From CAVWGP01 sp963754645 (GTDB taxonomy: Bacteria > Pseudomonadota > Alphaproteobacteria > Bin65), in assembly GCA_963754645.1 (NCBI GenBank), contig CAVWGP010000004.1, positions 1,240,001 to 1,304,000 of the forward strand: a stretch of 64,000 nt of DNA. Direction: 5' to 3'. A model generated the notes under the pieces. The model saw nothing but the letters and a program-made list of their open reading frames with translations, did no database searches and was not told the origin of the DNA. The number at the start of each line of letters is the position of its first letter. The first letter of the stretch is position 1. Below, piece after piece: positions 54,417-63,279 of the stretch. The translations under genes were made by a program, and so were the position numbers.

Positions 54417-56813
54417 TTATTTGCCCAGCCGCGCCAGCAGGGCGCGGGCGCAGGCGTCGAGAATCGCATCGCTGTCGATACCGGCGACGCGATACAAGTC
54501 CGGCAGGTCGGCGGATTGGCCGAATGTCGAGACGCCCAGCGGGTGCGAGCGATGGCCGGCGACGGCGCCGAGCCACGATAAGGTCGCCGGATGCGCGTCG
54601 ATGACGCTGATGAGCCCGGCGTCACGCGGCAGCCTATCGAGCAGGCGCTCGACATGGGAGCGCGCCCGGCCCTGCCCGCCGCGCCGCGCCGCCTTGGCGG
54701 CTTGCCAGCCTTCGTGCAGGCGGTCGGCGGAGGTGATCGCCAGCAAAGCGGCATCAGGATCGTCTTCCAGGATTTCGCGGTGCGCGGCGGTCGCTTCGGG
54801 CACGGTGGCGCCGCAATAGGCGATGGCGATCTGCGTTCTTGCGCTCGGCGCCTTGACCCAATAGCCGCCGGCGAGAACATCGGCGCGCTGGGCCGCATCG
54901 AGAACGCGCTTGGGCTGCTCGATCGGCCGGGTCGAGAGGCGGAGATAGATCGCGCCGCCGTCCTCGGCCTGCATGTGGCGGAAGCCCCAGGCCATCATCG
55001 CGGCGAGTTCGTCGACATAGGCCGGCTCGAAGCTCGTCAGGCCGGGCTGGCCAATGCCGATCAGCGGCGTGTAGGTCGATTGATGCGCGCCGCCCTCGGG
55101 CGCCAGCGTGATGCCGGACGGCGTCGCCACCAGCATGAAGCGCGCGCGCTGGTAGCAGGCATAGACCAGGGCATCGAGCCCGCGATTGATGAACGGATCG
55201 TAGAGCGTGCCGACCGGCAAAAGGCGCGCGCCGAAAATATCGTGCGCGATGCCGAGCGCGGCGAGCAGGATGAAAAGATTGTTCTCGGCGATGCCGAGTT
55301 CGATGTGCTGGCCCGCCCGCGTCATCGCCCAATGCGACGGCGACACGACGCCTTCTTGCTTGAAGATATCCTCGCGTTCGATGGTGCTATAGAGGCCGCG
55401 CCGGTTGACCCAGCCGCCGAGATTGGTCGACACGGTCACGTCCGGCGCGGTGGTGACGATGTGCTTGGCGAGCGCGCTGTCGCCGCGCCCCAGCTCGTTC
55501 ATGATGCGGCCGAAACCTTCTTGCGTCGCCATGCGCGGCGCGATCTCGACCGGCATGGTCTCGGGCACGTCGACGACCGGCGCGCCGGTCCGCCGCGGAT
55601 AGCGTTGGGCGAACGGCACATCGCGCAGGAATTTTTCGATGCGCGCCTTGGGCAGGGCGAGGCCCGCCAGGGGATCCCATTCCGCGCCGTCGGCGATGCG
55701 CATGCCGCTCTTGAAGCCCTTCATCTGGGCTTCGTTCATCAACCCGGCGTGGTTGTCCTTGTGGCCGGCGAAGGGCAAGCCGTAGCCCTTGATCGTGTAG
55801 CAGATGAAGCAGGTCGGCTTGTCGTCGGCGACGGCGTGAAACGCCTCGAGCATGGCTTCGAGATCGTGGCCGGCGAGATTGGTCATCAGCGCGTGCAGCG
55901 CCGCGTCGTCGTGGCTGTCGAGCAGCGACTGGATCGCCGGCAGGTGGCCGATATCCTTGGTCAAATGGGCGCGCCAGCCGGGACCGCCCTTGTAGACGAG
56001 CGCCGAATAGAGCGGGTTCGGGCAATCGTCGATCCATTGCCTGAGAGCGTCGCCGCCCGGCCTGGCAAAGGCGGCTTGCAGCTTCGTGCCGTATTTCAGC
56101 GTGACGACGCGCCAATCCATCGCCAGGAACATGCGGTCGATGCGATAGAACAGGCGGTCGCTGACCACGTTGTCGAGGCTCTGTCGGTTGTAGTCGATGA
56201 CCCACCAGACGTTGCGGACATCGTGCTTCCAGCCTTCGAGCATCGCTTCGTAAATATTGCCTTCGTCGAGCTCGGCGTCGCCGACGATGGCGACCATGCG
56301 GCCCCTTTGCTGGCCGGGCGGCAGCATGTTCTTGTCGGCCAAATAGTCCTGCACCAAGGCGGCGAAGCTCGTCATGGCGACGCCGAGGCCGACAGAGCCG
56401 GTCGAGAAGTCGATATCGTCCGTGTCCTTGGTACGCGACGGATAGGCCTGCGCGCCGCCGAGCGAGCGGAAGCGCTCCAATTTCTCGCGCGTCTGGTGCC
56501 CCAAAAGGTACTGGATGGCGTGGAAAATCGGGCTGGCGTGGGGCTTGACCGCGATCCGGTCCTCGGGCCGCAGCACGTTGAAATAGAGCGCCGCCATCAA
56601 GGTCGCGACCGAAGCCGAGGAGGCTTGATGGCCGCCGACCTTGAGCCCGTCGCGGCTCGGCCGGATGTGATTGGCGTTGTGGATCATCCACGACGACAGC
56701 CACAGTACTTTCTTCTCAAGTTCGCGCAGCTCGGCGATCGGGTCGTTCGCGGCACTGCCCGGCGCCGCCTCGACCGTTTGCCGCTCGCCGCCGCCGGTTC
56801 GCTCCATCGTCAA
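54417..56813 (-). CDS. Homodimeric 2-oxoacid dehydrogenase E1 / transketolase-like protein
   Basis: A 798-residue ThDP enzyme of the AceE-type E1 and transketolase family. The ThDP motif is VGDAELDEGNIYEAMLEGWKHDVRNVWWVIDYNRQSLD (Gly-Asp-x24-Asn-x). KVGGHQASSASVATLMAALYFNVLRPEDRIAVKPHASPIFHAIQYLLG is typical of E1. The second domain (HIELGIAENNLFILLAALGIAHDIFGARLLPVGTLYDPFINRGLDALVY) is present. It has no E2 or E3 neighbour and is about 90 residues shorter than AceE, so it may be a separate paralogue. tRNA-Asn lies 154 bases upstream on the other strand. Confidence 0.85.
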   Translation of the reverse strand: MTMERTGGGERQTVEAAPGSAANDPIAELRELEKKVLWLSSWMIHNANHIRPSRDGLKVGGHQASSASVATLMAALYFNVLRPEDRIAVKPHASPIFHAIQYLLGHQTREKLERFRSLGGAQAYPSRTKDTDDIDFSTGSVGLGVAMTSFAALVQDYLADKNMLPPGQQRGRMVAIVGDAELDEGNIYEAMLEGWKHDVRNVWWVIDYNRQSLDNVVSDRLFYRIDRMFLAMDWRVVTLKYGTKLQAAFARPGGDALRQWIDDCPNPLYSALVYKGGPGWRAHLTKDIGHLPAIQSLLDSHDDAALHALMTNLAGHDLEAMLEAFHAVADDKPTCFICYTIKGYGLPFAGHKDNHAGLMNEAQMKGFKSGMRIADGAEWDPLAGLALPKARIEKFLRDVPFAQRYPRRTGAPVVDVPETMPVEIAPRMATQEGFGRIMNELGRGDSALAKHIVTTAPDVTVSTNLGGWVNRRGLYSTIEREDIFKQEGVVSPSHWAMTRAGQHIELGIAENNLFILLAALGIAHDIFGARLLPVGTLYDPFINRGLDALVYACYQRARFMLVATPSGITLAPEGGAHQSTYTPLIGIGQPGLTSFEPAYVDELAAMMAWGFRHMQAEDGGAIYLRLSTRPIEQPKRVLDAAQRADVLAGGYWVKAPSARTQIAIAYCGATVPEATAAHREILEDDPDAALLAITSADRLHEGWQAAKAARRGGQGRARSHVERLLDRLPRDAGLISVIDAHPATLSWLGAVAGHRSHPLGVSTFGQSADLPDLYRVAGIDSDAILDACARALLARLGK

Positions 56814-56967
56814 ACGCCCTCAACTGGATGGGTTCGCTGGCTATTGTTTGACATTAACGATGCCGGTAAGCCAGCGCGTGGTAAAGAGCGGCCGCGCAGC
56901 AAAAGCAACACTGGCGCGCAACTTGCGCAATTGCTATAAGCCGCAACCTTGATTTCGTCACCATTGA

Positions 56968-57042
56968 TCCGGCGTAGCTCAGTGGTAGAGCAGGTGGCTG
57001 TTAACCACTTGGTCGGGGGTTCGAATCCCTCCGCCGGAGCCA
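56968..57042 (+). tRNA. tRNA-Asn (GTT)
   Basis: Acceptor TCCGGCG/CGCCGGA, discriminator G, encoded CCA. Anticodon loop TGTTAAC, anticodon GTT. The Phd/VapC module converges with it from the other strand, 51 bases away. Confidence 0.95.
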
Positions 57043-57093
57043 ATCCTGCAGGCGTGGGCCTGCGACTCATTTCGGGGATCGAAAGCGACGAAG

Positions 57094-57477
57094 CTAAAGG
57101 ACGCCCTTGATGTCGGTTTTTGAGAAATCGGCGCCGACGAAAAGCAGGGCGCATTTGTTTTCCTTCGCCACCGCATAGGCGAAACAGTCGCCGAAATTGA
57201 GACCGGCGGGATGCGCACCTTTGCCCCAAACCGCATAGGCCTTGGCGATGCGGCGCGCGGCGGCCAGCGTTACAGTCACGACATCGAAGCCCAATCCGTC
57301 GATCAGGCTCGCCATCTCGCGGCCGACGTTTCGCCGCGCGGCCACTATCAGCGCTTCGGCCACGGTCCCGGCCGATATGAGAATTTTTTCTTCGGCTTCA
57401 AGAGCTGCGCTACAGACATCGGCGTCCGGCTCGCCGAGCACGATGGCCATAAGCGCCGACGTATCGACGGCGATCAT
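57094..57477 (-). CDS. vapC: VapC-type PIN-domain toxin
   Basis: A 127-residue PIN-domain RNase. The acidic active-site residues are in MIAVDTSALMAIVLGEPDAD (Asp5), TVAEALIVAARR (Glu) and GLNFGDCFAYAVAKE (Asp). FVGADFSKTDI ends the fold. VapC toxins cleave tRNA or rRNA; the target here is unknown. ATG overlaps the antitoxin stop (ATGA), so the two are translationally coupled. Confidence 0.92.
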   Translation of the reverse strand: MIAVDTSALMAIVLGEPDADVCSAALEAEEKILISAGTVAEALIVAARRNVGREMASLIDGLGFDVVTVTLAAARRIAKAYAVWGKGAHPAGLNFGDCFAYAVAKENKCALLFVGADFSKTDIKGVL

Positions 57478-57731
57478 TTCGGCAATCCGTCATCGCCATA
57501 AAGAAAATCCTGGCTGCGCGCGGCCTTCGGTCCCGCCTTCGCCTTGGCCGAACCGGATTTCCGTGCCGCATCGAGCAGTGCCCTACGCGCTTTTCGGATC
57601 GCGACCGCTTTCATCGGCGTGAAGCGAACGGCGTCACGGCCGTGGCGGGTGAGAACAACGTCCTCCCCCGCTTCGGCGCGTCGCACCAACTCAGTCAGTT
57701 GCCCCTTCGCAGCGGAGACCGAAATTCGCAT
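57474..57731 (-). CDS. Phd/YefM-type antitoxin
   Basis: An 85-residue antitoxin. MRISVSAAKGQLTELVRRAEAGEDVVLTRHGRDAVRF is the Phd/YefM DNA-binding fold; the C-terminal tail LYGDDGLPK probably wraps around the toxin. The middle is rich in Ala, Lys and Arg. An in-frame ATG at 57812 lies too far upstream to be the start. Antitoxin-first order. Confidence 0.88.
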   Translation of the reverse strand: MRISVSAAKGQLTELVRRAEAGEDVVLTRHGRDAVRFTPMKAVAIRKARRALLDAARKSGSAKAKAGPKAARSQDFLYGDDGLPK

Positions 57732-57760
57732 CGCCAAACACCGATCGTTTTCGCGATTTA

Positions 57761-57793
57761 ATTGGACTATTTTACAAATAATATTGGACCAAT
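57761..57793 (-). promoter_or_regulatory. Possible operator of the Phd/VapC module
   Basis: ATTGGAC occurs at 57761 and 57783, 22 bases (two helical turns) apart; the second is part of the palindrome ATTGGACCAAT (57783-57793). The area is AT-rich and lies 30-62 bases upstream of the antitoxin ATG, as expected for autoregulation. I do not see a clear -35/-10 pair. Confidence 0.5.
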
Positions 57794-57840
57794 TTACGAC
57801 CTCGGTCAACAATCGTATCTAACTGATTTAAGTGATTTTT

Positions 57841-58755
57841 TTATTTTCGTCGGCTCGTCAGGTAAAGCCCGGCCAGGACCAGAATGGCGCCGCCATAGTG
57901 GAACCATTGCAACCGCTCGCCCAATATCGACCAAGCCAGCAAGGCGCCATAGATCGGCGTAAGGTAAAGCATGACGCCGGTGCGCGCGGCGCCGAGCCGG
58001 CCGGTGACGTAGTTGTAGCACGCATAGGCCCCGGCCGCGGGCACCAGGGCGAGCCACGCGATCGCGCCGATCGCGGGCAAGGTCGGCGTGAAGCCGCCGA
58101 TGGTGGCGATTTCCCAAACGGCGCCGGGTACGAGCAAGGGAATGCCCGCCAGCATGATGGCGAAGAAACGCGGCAAGGTGCCGAAGGCGCTCGGCCGGCT
58201 GCGCAGGCGCAGGGAATAGACCGCCCAACAGACGCTGGCGGCCAGGATCCAGAGATCGCCCGGCGTAAAGCGGGCCGCGGCCAGAATGGCGGGATCGCCT
58301 TTCGACAAGATCGCGATCACGCCTAGGAACGATACGCCCACGCCGGCGCCTTGCAACTTGCTCATGCGCTGGCCGAAAAACAGCCGACCGAGCACGACGA
58401 TAAAAATCGGCGGCGACGAGAAGATCAGGGCGATGTTCGACGCCGTCGTGGTCCCCGCCGCGACATAGACGACGGCGCCGCACATGATGAGGCCGAGAAA
58501 GCCGAGAATGAGCAGGTCGAGCCATTCCCGGGCGAACGCGGCGCGGTTGCGCCAGAAGCCGCGCGCCGCGAACGGCGCCACGATGAGCGCGGCGCCGAGC
58601 CAGCGCCACAGCGACATCTGCCACGCCGGGATCGTGTCGATGAAGGCCTTCGAGACGACGGGATTGGTGACGAACATCGCCGGCACGACGAAGAGCAGGA
58701 GCAGCGCGGGCAGCTCGCTCTTGTGCGCGGCCGCGATCGGCGGGCCGAGAGCCAC
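57841..58755 (-). CDS. DMT-superfamily (EamA) transporter
   Basis: A 304-residue ten-helix membrane protein. Two EamA repeats: residues 20-150 (AMFVTNPVVSKAFI...ALIFSSPPIFIVVLGRLFFGQR) and 165-295 (AVYSLRLRSRPSAF...LTPIYGALLAWSILGERLQWFHYGGAILVLAGLY). Exports or imports small metabolites. It follows the hydantoinase genes by 16 bases, so it may move a hydantoin-pathway compound. Confidence 0.86.
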   Translation of the reverse strand: MALGPPIAAAHKSELPALLLLFVVPAMFVTNPVVSKAFIDTIPAWQMSLWRWLGAALIVAPFAARGFWRNRAAFAREWLDLLILGFLGLIMCGAVVYVAAGTTTASNIALIFSSPPIFIVVLGRLFFGQRMSKLQGAGVGVSFLGVIAILSKGDPAILAAARFTPGDLWILAASVCWAVYSLRLRSRPSAFGTLPRFFAIMLAGIPLLVPGAVWEIATIGGFTPTLPAIGAIAWLALVPAAGAYACYNYVTGRLGAARTGVMLYLTPIYGALLAWSILGERLQWFHYGGAILVLAGLYLTSRRK

Positions 58756-58771
58756 CCGCGCGGCGGCCGGT

Positions 58772-60574
58772 CTAGGCCATGACCTTGGCGCGGCGCGGAC
58801 GGGCGCCGTTCTTCGGCCGGCCGCTGGCTTTCACCGCCGCCGCCCGCTCCTTGCGCTGACGCGCGCGCAGCTTGTCCGTCGCCGCACCGTCGACTTGCTG
58901 CGATTTTGGATCGATGACCACGCCGTAATCGCGCTTGGCGCCGGCCAACGACACGTAGCCCGCCATCACATCGCGCTGCACTAAGTTGATCGCGCGGTCG
59001 AGCGGATCGCCATGGCCGCCGGCGCCCGAGGTGCGCCACGAAATCACGTCGTTCTTCGCGATGCGGTAGGTGCCCTTGGAATGCAGCGCGCGCTCCCGCT
59101 TGCCGCCGGGATTGAGGATCGTCGCCGCCCGCTTGCCCGCCACGCCGCCGACGAGGCCGAACGGGCCCTTGGTCGCCCGGTCGCCGAGATTGTACAGCGT
59201 CGCGTCCTCGGCGAAGATCCGCATGTCCTTGCGCAAGCCGCAGGCGCCGCGATGCTTGCCCGGCCCCGCCGTGTCGGGAATGAGCTCGAAACGCTCGACC
59301 AGGATCGGCGTGTTGCTTTCCTGAATCTCGATCGGAATATTGGCGGCGTTGAACGGCGAGCACAGCGCTTCCTCGCCGTCCTTGTCCGGCCGGCCGCCGA
59401 TGCCGCCGATGATGATCTCGTAGCACACGAAGGGCCGGTTGTTGCGCGGATTGGTGCCGCCGATATTGGGATTGAAAATATGCGAATGCGCCGCCATGAC
59501 GCGCTCGGGCACGGCGCGCGACAGGGCCGCGAGCACGACCTCGTAAATGCGCTGCGCCGCGATGGCGCGCCCGCCGCACGGCGCCGGCCGCTTCGGGTTG
59601 AAGAAGCAGCCCTCGGGCGCCGCGATCTTGACCGTGCGGATGATGCCCTCGTTCTGCGGCGCCAGCGGCAAGGTGACGGACTTGATCGCCGCCAGCGAAT
59701 AGGCATAGGTGTAGTGCAAATAGGAATTCATCCCGGCTTCGCGCTGCGGGCCGCTGCCGTCCCAATCGACCGTGACCTCGCCGTTCTTGACCCGCACCGT
59801 CACCTTGACCGCGACCGGCGCCGTGTCGGGGCCGACATCGTCGAGCTGGTCCTCGAAGCTGTAGGCGCCGTCGGGGATCGTGCGCAGCGCTTCGCGCATT
59901 TCGTGCTCGCTGCGCGTGATGATCTCGTGCATCGCTTGCGACAGGACATCGGGGCCGTAGCTCAGCGCCAGGTCTTCCAAGCGGCGCGCGCCGGTGGTGT
60001 TGGCGTTGATCTGGGCGCGCAGATCGCCGATCACCATCTCGGGCTGGCGCACATTGGCCTCGATGACGCGGAAAATATCGCGCTCGGGCTGGCCGCCGCG
60101 ATAGCACCGCGTCGGCAGGAAGCGTATGCCTTCCTGGAAATTGTCCATCACGCCCTGGATGGTCTGCGAGCCGGCGCCGGCGCCGCCGACATCGACTTGG
60201 TGCGCGCAATTGACCGCGAAGCCGATGATGCGGCGATCGAGATGGATCGGCGAGATCATGAAAAAATCCGGCAGATGGCCGGAACCGATGCCCGGATCGT
60301 TGACCAGGATCGCGTCGCCCGGCTCCATCGTGTCCTTGGGATAGTCGAGCAAGGCGCGGCGCACCGTATAGGCCATCGAGCCGAGATGGCCGGGGCTGTA
60401 ATCGCCCTGCGCCACCATGTTGCCCGCGGCGTCGAACAGGGCGGTCGAATAGTCGAGGCCCTCGCGCACGGCGTTGGAATAGGCGGTGCGCGCCAGCGTG
60501 ACGCCCATCTCGGCCGAGGCCGACAGCAGGCCGCCCCACAGGACCGACAGCGTGACCGGATCGATGTTGCTCAT
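58772..60574 (-). CDS. hyuB: Hydantoinase B / 5-oxoprolinase family subunit
   Basis: A 600-residue subunit of ATP-dependent N-methylhydantoinase. DPVTLSVLWGGLLSASAEMGVTLARTAYSNAVREGLDYSTALFDA, LVNDPGIGSGHLPDFFMISPI, GSQTIQGVMDNFQEG, GPGKHRGACGLRKDMRIF and SWRTSGAGGHGDPLDR are the HyuB motifs. It opens cyclic amides together with HyuA. The C-terminus is basic (GRPKNGARPRRAKVMA). Start ATG 60574, 10 bases after the HyuA stop. Confidence 0.92.
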   Translation of the reverse strand: MSNIDPVTLSVLWGGLLSASAEMGVTLARTAYSNAVREGLDYSTALFDAAGNMVAQGDYSPGHLGSMAYTVRRALLDYPKDTMEPGDAILVNDPGIGSGHLPDFFMISPIHLDRRIIGFAVNCAHQVDVGGAGAGSQTIQGVMDNFQEGIRFLPTRCYRGGQPERDIFRVIEANVRQPEMVIGDLRAQINANTTGARRLEDLALSYGPDVLSQAMHEIITRSEHEMREALRTIPDGAYSFEDQLDDVGPDTAPVAVKVTVRVKNGEVTVDWDGSGPQREAGMNSYLHYTYAYSLAAIKSVTLPLAPQNEGIIRTVKIAAPEGCFFNPKRPAPCGGRAIAAQRIYEVVLAALSRAVPERVMAAHSHIFNPNIGGTNPRNNRPFVCYEIIIGGIGGRPDKDGEEALCSPFNAANIPIEIQESNTPILVERFELIPDTAGPGKHRGACGLRKDMRIFAEDATLYNLGDRATKGPFGLVGGVAGKRAATILNPGGKRERALHSKGTYRIAKNDVISWRTSGAGGHGDPLDRAINLVQRDVMAGYVSLAGAKRDYGVVIDPKSQQVDGAATDKLRARQRKERAAAVKASGRPKNGARPRRAKVMA

Positions 60575-60584
60575 GTCCGTTGCC

Positions 60585-62666
60585 TCATACCTGATCGAGA
60601 TCGACGATGACGTTGCTGGCCGCGTCGATGCGCGCCCGGCTCTTGGGCAGGATGACGGCGGTCGACTCGCGTTCCTCGACCACCGCCGGCCCGGCGAATT
60701 GATCGCCGGCGCGCAGCGCATAGCGATCGTACACCGGGCAATCGACGAAACCGTTGGTTTCGGGGAAATAGACCGGCCGATTGCCCTTGAGCGCCGCGCG
60801 CCCATCGCTGCCGCCGGGCGCGGCGCCGCCAAGGGCCAGCGGCACGACCGGGCTCGACGCCGCGACGCGATATTGCACGATCTCGACCGGATCGTTGCGG
60901 TCGAAGGCGCGGTCGCCATAGGTCGCGGCGTAGGCGGCGAAGAACGCGTCCTTGAGCATTTGCACCGAACCGGCGCCATAGACGCCGCCCGGCAGCAGCA
61001 CGTTGATCTCGTAGCCCTGCCCGGCGAAACGCATATCGGCGCTGCGCTGGAACTTGATGTTTTTCATGCCGCAGGCTTCGAGTTGGGCTTTGCCGTCGGC
61101 TTCGAGACCGTGGAAGAATTCGTTCATGTCGGCGATCCGCTCGGCGACGACGCGCGTGATGCGCGTGCGCGCGAGATCGAATGCGGGTTCGGCCATGAGC
61201 AGGCCGATCGCCGATTCGACGCCGGCGCCGTGCGGAAACACGATGCGCCGGCAGCCCAGCATGCGCGCCAGGCGCGCGCCGTGCACGGGTCCCGCGCCGC
61301 CGAACGGCACGAAGGCGAAATTGCGCGGATCCTTGCCCTTGCCGACCGAGACCACGCGCGCCGCCTGCGCCATATGGCTGGTGACGACCTCGTATATGCC
61401 CCAGGCCGCCGCGACAACGTCGATGCCGAGCGGCTTGGCCACGACCTTCTCGATGCCGCGCTTAGCGCCTTCGAGATCGAGCCGCATGTCGCCGCCGAGA
61501 AAATAATTCGGATTGAGATAGCCGAGCACCAAATCCGCATCGGTCACCGTCGGCTGCGCGCCGCCGCGCCCGTAGCAGATCGGCCCCGGCACCGAGCTGG
61601 CGCTTTCCGGACCGACCGCGATGGCGCCCATCTCGACCCGCGCGATGCTGCCGCCGCCCGAGCCGATCTCGACCAGGTCGATCGCCGGGATGTTGATCGG
61701 CAAGCCGCTGTTTTTCTTGAGGCGGTACATGTCCACCTCGAACTGCCCGGTGAAGGACGGCCGGCCGTTCTCGATCAGGCACAGCTTGGCCGTGGTGCCG
61801 CCCATGTCGAAGGACAGGATGTTGTCGGTTTCCGCCGAATCCGCGTAATGCAGCGCCGAGAGCACGCCCGCCGCCGGTCCGCTTTCGATGATGCGGATCG
61901 GATAGCGCGCGACGATTTCGGGCGTCGCCACGCCGCCGTTCGACTGCATGATGAACAGCTTGTGCTTGAAATCGCGCTGGCTGAGCCCGGCATCGAGCCT
62001 GCCGACATAGGCCGCGACCGCCGGCATGACGTAGGCATTCAACACCGTCGTGCTCGTCCGCTCGTATTCGCGAAACACCGGCGAGACGTCGGACGACAGC
62101 GAAATCATGATGCCCGGCGCCGCCTTGGCGACGATGTCGCCGGCGCGCCGCTCATGCGCCGGATTGGCGTAGGAATGCAGGAAGCAGATCGCCACCGCCT
62201 TGATGCCCGCCGCCTTCATTGCGCGCGCCGCCTTGCGCACATCGGCCTCGTTGAGCTTGGTGCGCACCGCGCCGTCGAACTGCATGCGTTCGCGCGCCGT
62301 CCAGATGTACTGGCGCGGCACGACGTGCACCGGCTTGTCGATCGAATTGTCGTACAGCTCGAAGCGTTTCTGGCGCGCGATCTGCAGCACGTCGCGGAAA
62401 CCCTCGGTCGTCAACAGCGCCGTTTTGGGTCCGGTGCGGGTGATGACCGTGTTCGTCGCGATCGTCGTGGCGTGGATCGCCTCGGCCAATTGGCCGACGC
62501 CGATGCCGATGCGGCCGACGATCTCGTCGAGCCCGGCGAGCACGGCGATCGACGGATCCTGCGGCGTGGTCAATACCTTGCCCATATGCAGCTTGCGCGA
62601 CGTACCGTCGTACAGCGCAAAATCCGTGAATGTCCCGCCGACGTCGATGCCGACCCGATAGCTCAT
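60585..62666 (-). CDS. hyuA: Hydantoinase A / 5-oxoprolinase family subunit
   Basis: A 693-residue ATP-binding subunit. The acetate-kinase-like fold is marked by RVGIDVGGTFTDFALYDG, ATTIATNTVITRTGPKTALLTTEGFRDVLQIARQ, LSFDMGGTTAKLCLIENG and FVPFGGAGPVHGARLARMLG. It phosphorylates the substrate to drive ring opening. Start ATG 62666; a longer frame upstream is unconserved. It is 52 bases from the SoxG gene on the same strand. Confidence 0.93.
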   Translation of the reverse strand: MSYRVGIDVGGTFTDFALYDGTSRKLHMGKVLTTPQDPSIAVLAGLDEIVGRIGIGVGQLAEAIHATTIATNTVITRTGPKTALLTTEGFRDVLQIARQKRFELYDNSIDKPVHVVPRQYIWTARERMQFDGAVRTKLNEADVRKAARAMKAAGIKAVAICFLHSYANPAHERRAGDIVAKAAPGIMISLSSDVSPVFREYERTSTTVLNAYVMPAVAAYVGRLDAGLSQRDFKHKLFIMQSNGGVATPEIVARYPIRIIESGPAAGVLSALHYADSAETDNILSFDMGGTTAKLCLIENGRPSFTGQFEVDMYRLKKNSGLPINIPAIDLVEIGSGGGSIARVEMGAIAVGPESASSVPGPICYGRGGAQPTVTDADLVLGYLNPNYFLGGDMRLDLEGAKRGIEKVVAKPLGIDVVAAAWGIYEVVTSHMAQAARVVSVGKGKDPRNFAFVPFGGAGPVHGARLARMLGCRRIVFPHGAGVESAIGLLMAEPAFDLARTRITRVVAERIADMNEFFHGLEADGKAQLEACGMKNIKFQRSADMRFAGQGYEINVLLPGGVYGAGSVQMLKDAFFAAYAATYGDRAFDRNDPVEIVQYRVAASSPVVPLALGGAAPGGSDGRAALKGNRPVYFPETNGFVDCPVYDRYALRAGDQFAGPAVVEERESTAVILPKSRARIDAASNVIVDLDQV

Positions 62667-62718
62667 TGCCCCTGCCTCTGATTGGAACGCCGACGCTAGA
62701 AAGCCCGCACGGTCCCTG

Positions 62719-63279
62719 TCAACGCGACATGACGGCTGCGGCGCCGGACCGCGCGGCCCGCTCGAACCACGCGGCGAGGAAATTGTCATAGGGCCGCTCG
62801 ATGTAAAGCGCGAAATTCGGGCCGGCGGCGGCCAGGTGCAAGAGCGCGCCGATGCCGGCAAAGCGGGTCAGCGCCGCTTCGCCCGGCGCCAAGGCGCGCG
62901 GATGCAGGTCGAGCGCGGTCCCGCGCGCCAGCAGATCGCGCGACCGGGCGCCGCCGATGGTATAGCGCTGGCGCGAATCCGTGACATCGATCGCGGCGGC
63001 GTCGGAGGCCGCGACGGCCGGGCGAAGACGTTCGAGCAAATCCGCGGCCGCGATCGTTTCCGACGCGATCAACCACGCCGTGGGTGCCGTCCAAAAAATC
63101 ACCGCGCCGGATGCGCGCGACGGCTGGCGCGGGCCTTCCGGCAAGGCGGCGCCCAGTGCCGCTTCGGCTGACGCGGCAAAGCCGCGATCCGCGGTTCGGC
63201 CGCGCAACACCACAAGGCACTGCGGCGCCGACGACGATATCGTCAGGCCTTCGGCCGTAGAAGCGATAGGCGCCGTCAG
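62719..63279 (-). CDS. soxG: Sarcosine oxidase gamma-like subunit
   Basis: About 186 residues. GLTISSSAPQCLVVLRGRTADRGFAASAEAALGAALPEG and the later LLERLRPAVAASDAAAIDVTDSRQRYTIGGARSRDLLARGTALDLHPRALAPGEAALTRFAGIGALLHL match SoxG, the structural subunit of heterotetrameric sarcosine oxidase. No ATG or GTG lies in frame; a CTG (63279) overlapping the SoxA stop is the best start, or the ATG at 63283 with a frame error after it. Confidence 0.75.
   Translation of the reverse strand: MTAPIASTAEGLTISSSAPQCLVVLRGRTADRGFAASAEAALGAALPEGPRQPSRASGAVIFWTAPTAWLIASETIAAADLLERLRPAVAASDAAAIDVTDSRQRYTIGGARSRDLLARGTALDLHPRALAPGEAALTRFAGIGALLHLAAAGPNFALYIERPYDNFLAAWFERAARSGAAAVMSR

Noticed and set aside
54591..56939. 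782-codon open frame antisense to the AceE-like gene
   Set aside because: The opposite strand encodes an unmistakable ThDP enzyme; long antisense frames are usual at this GC content.
60486..62681. 731-codon open frame antisense to hyuA
   Set aside because: Arg/Asp/Ala-rich translation with no family signature; hyuA is certain.
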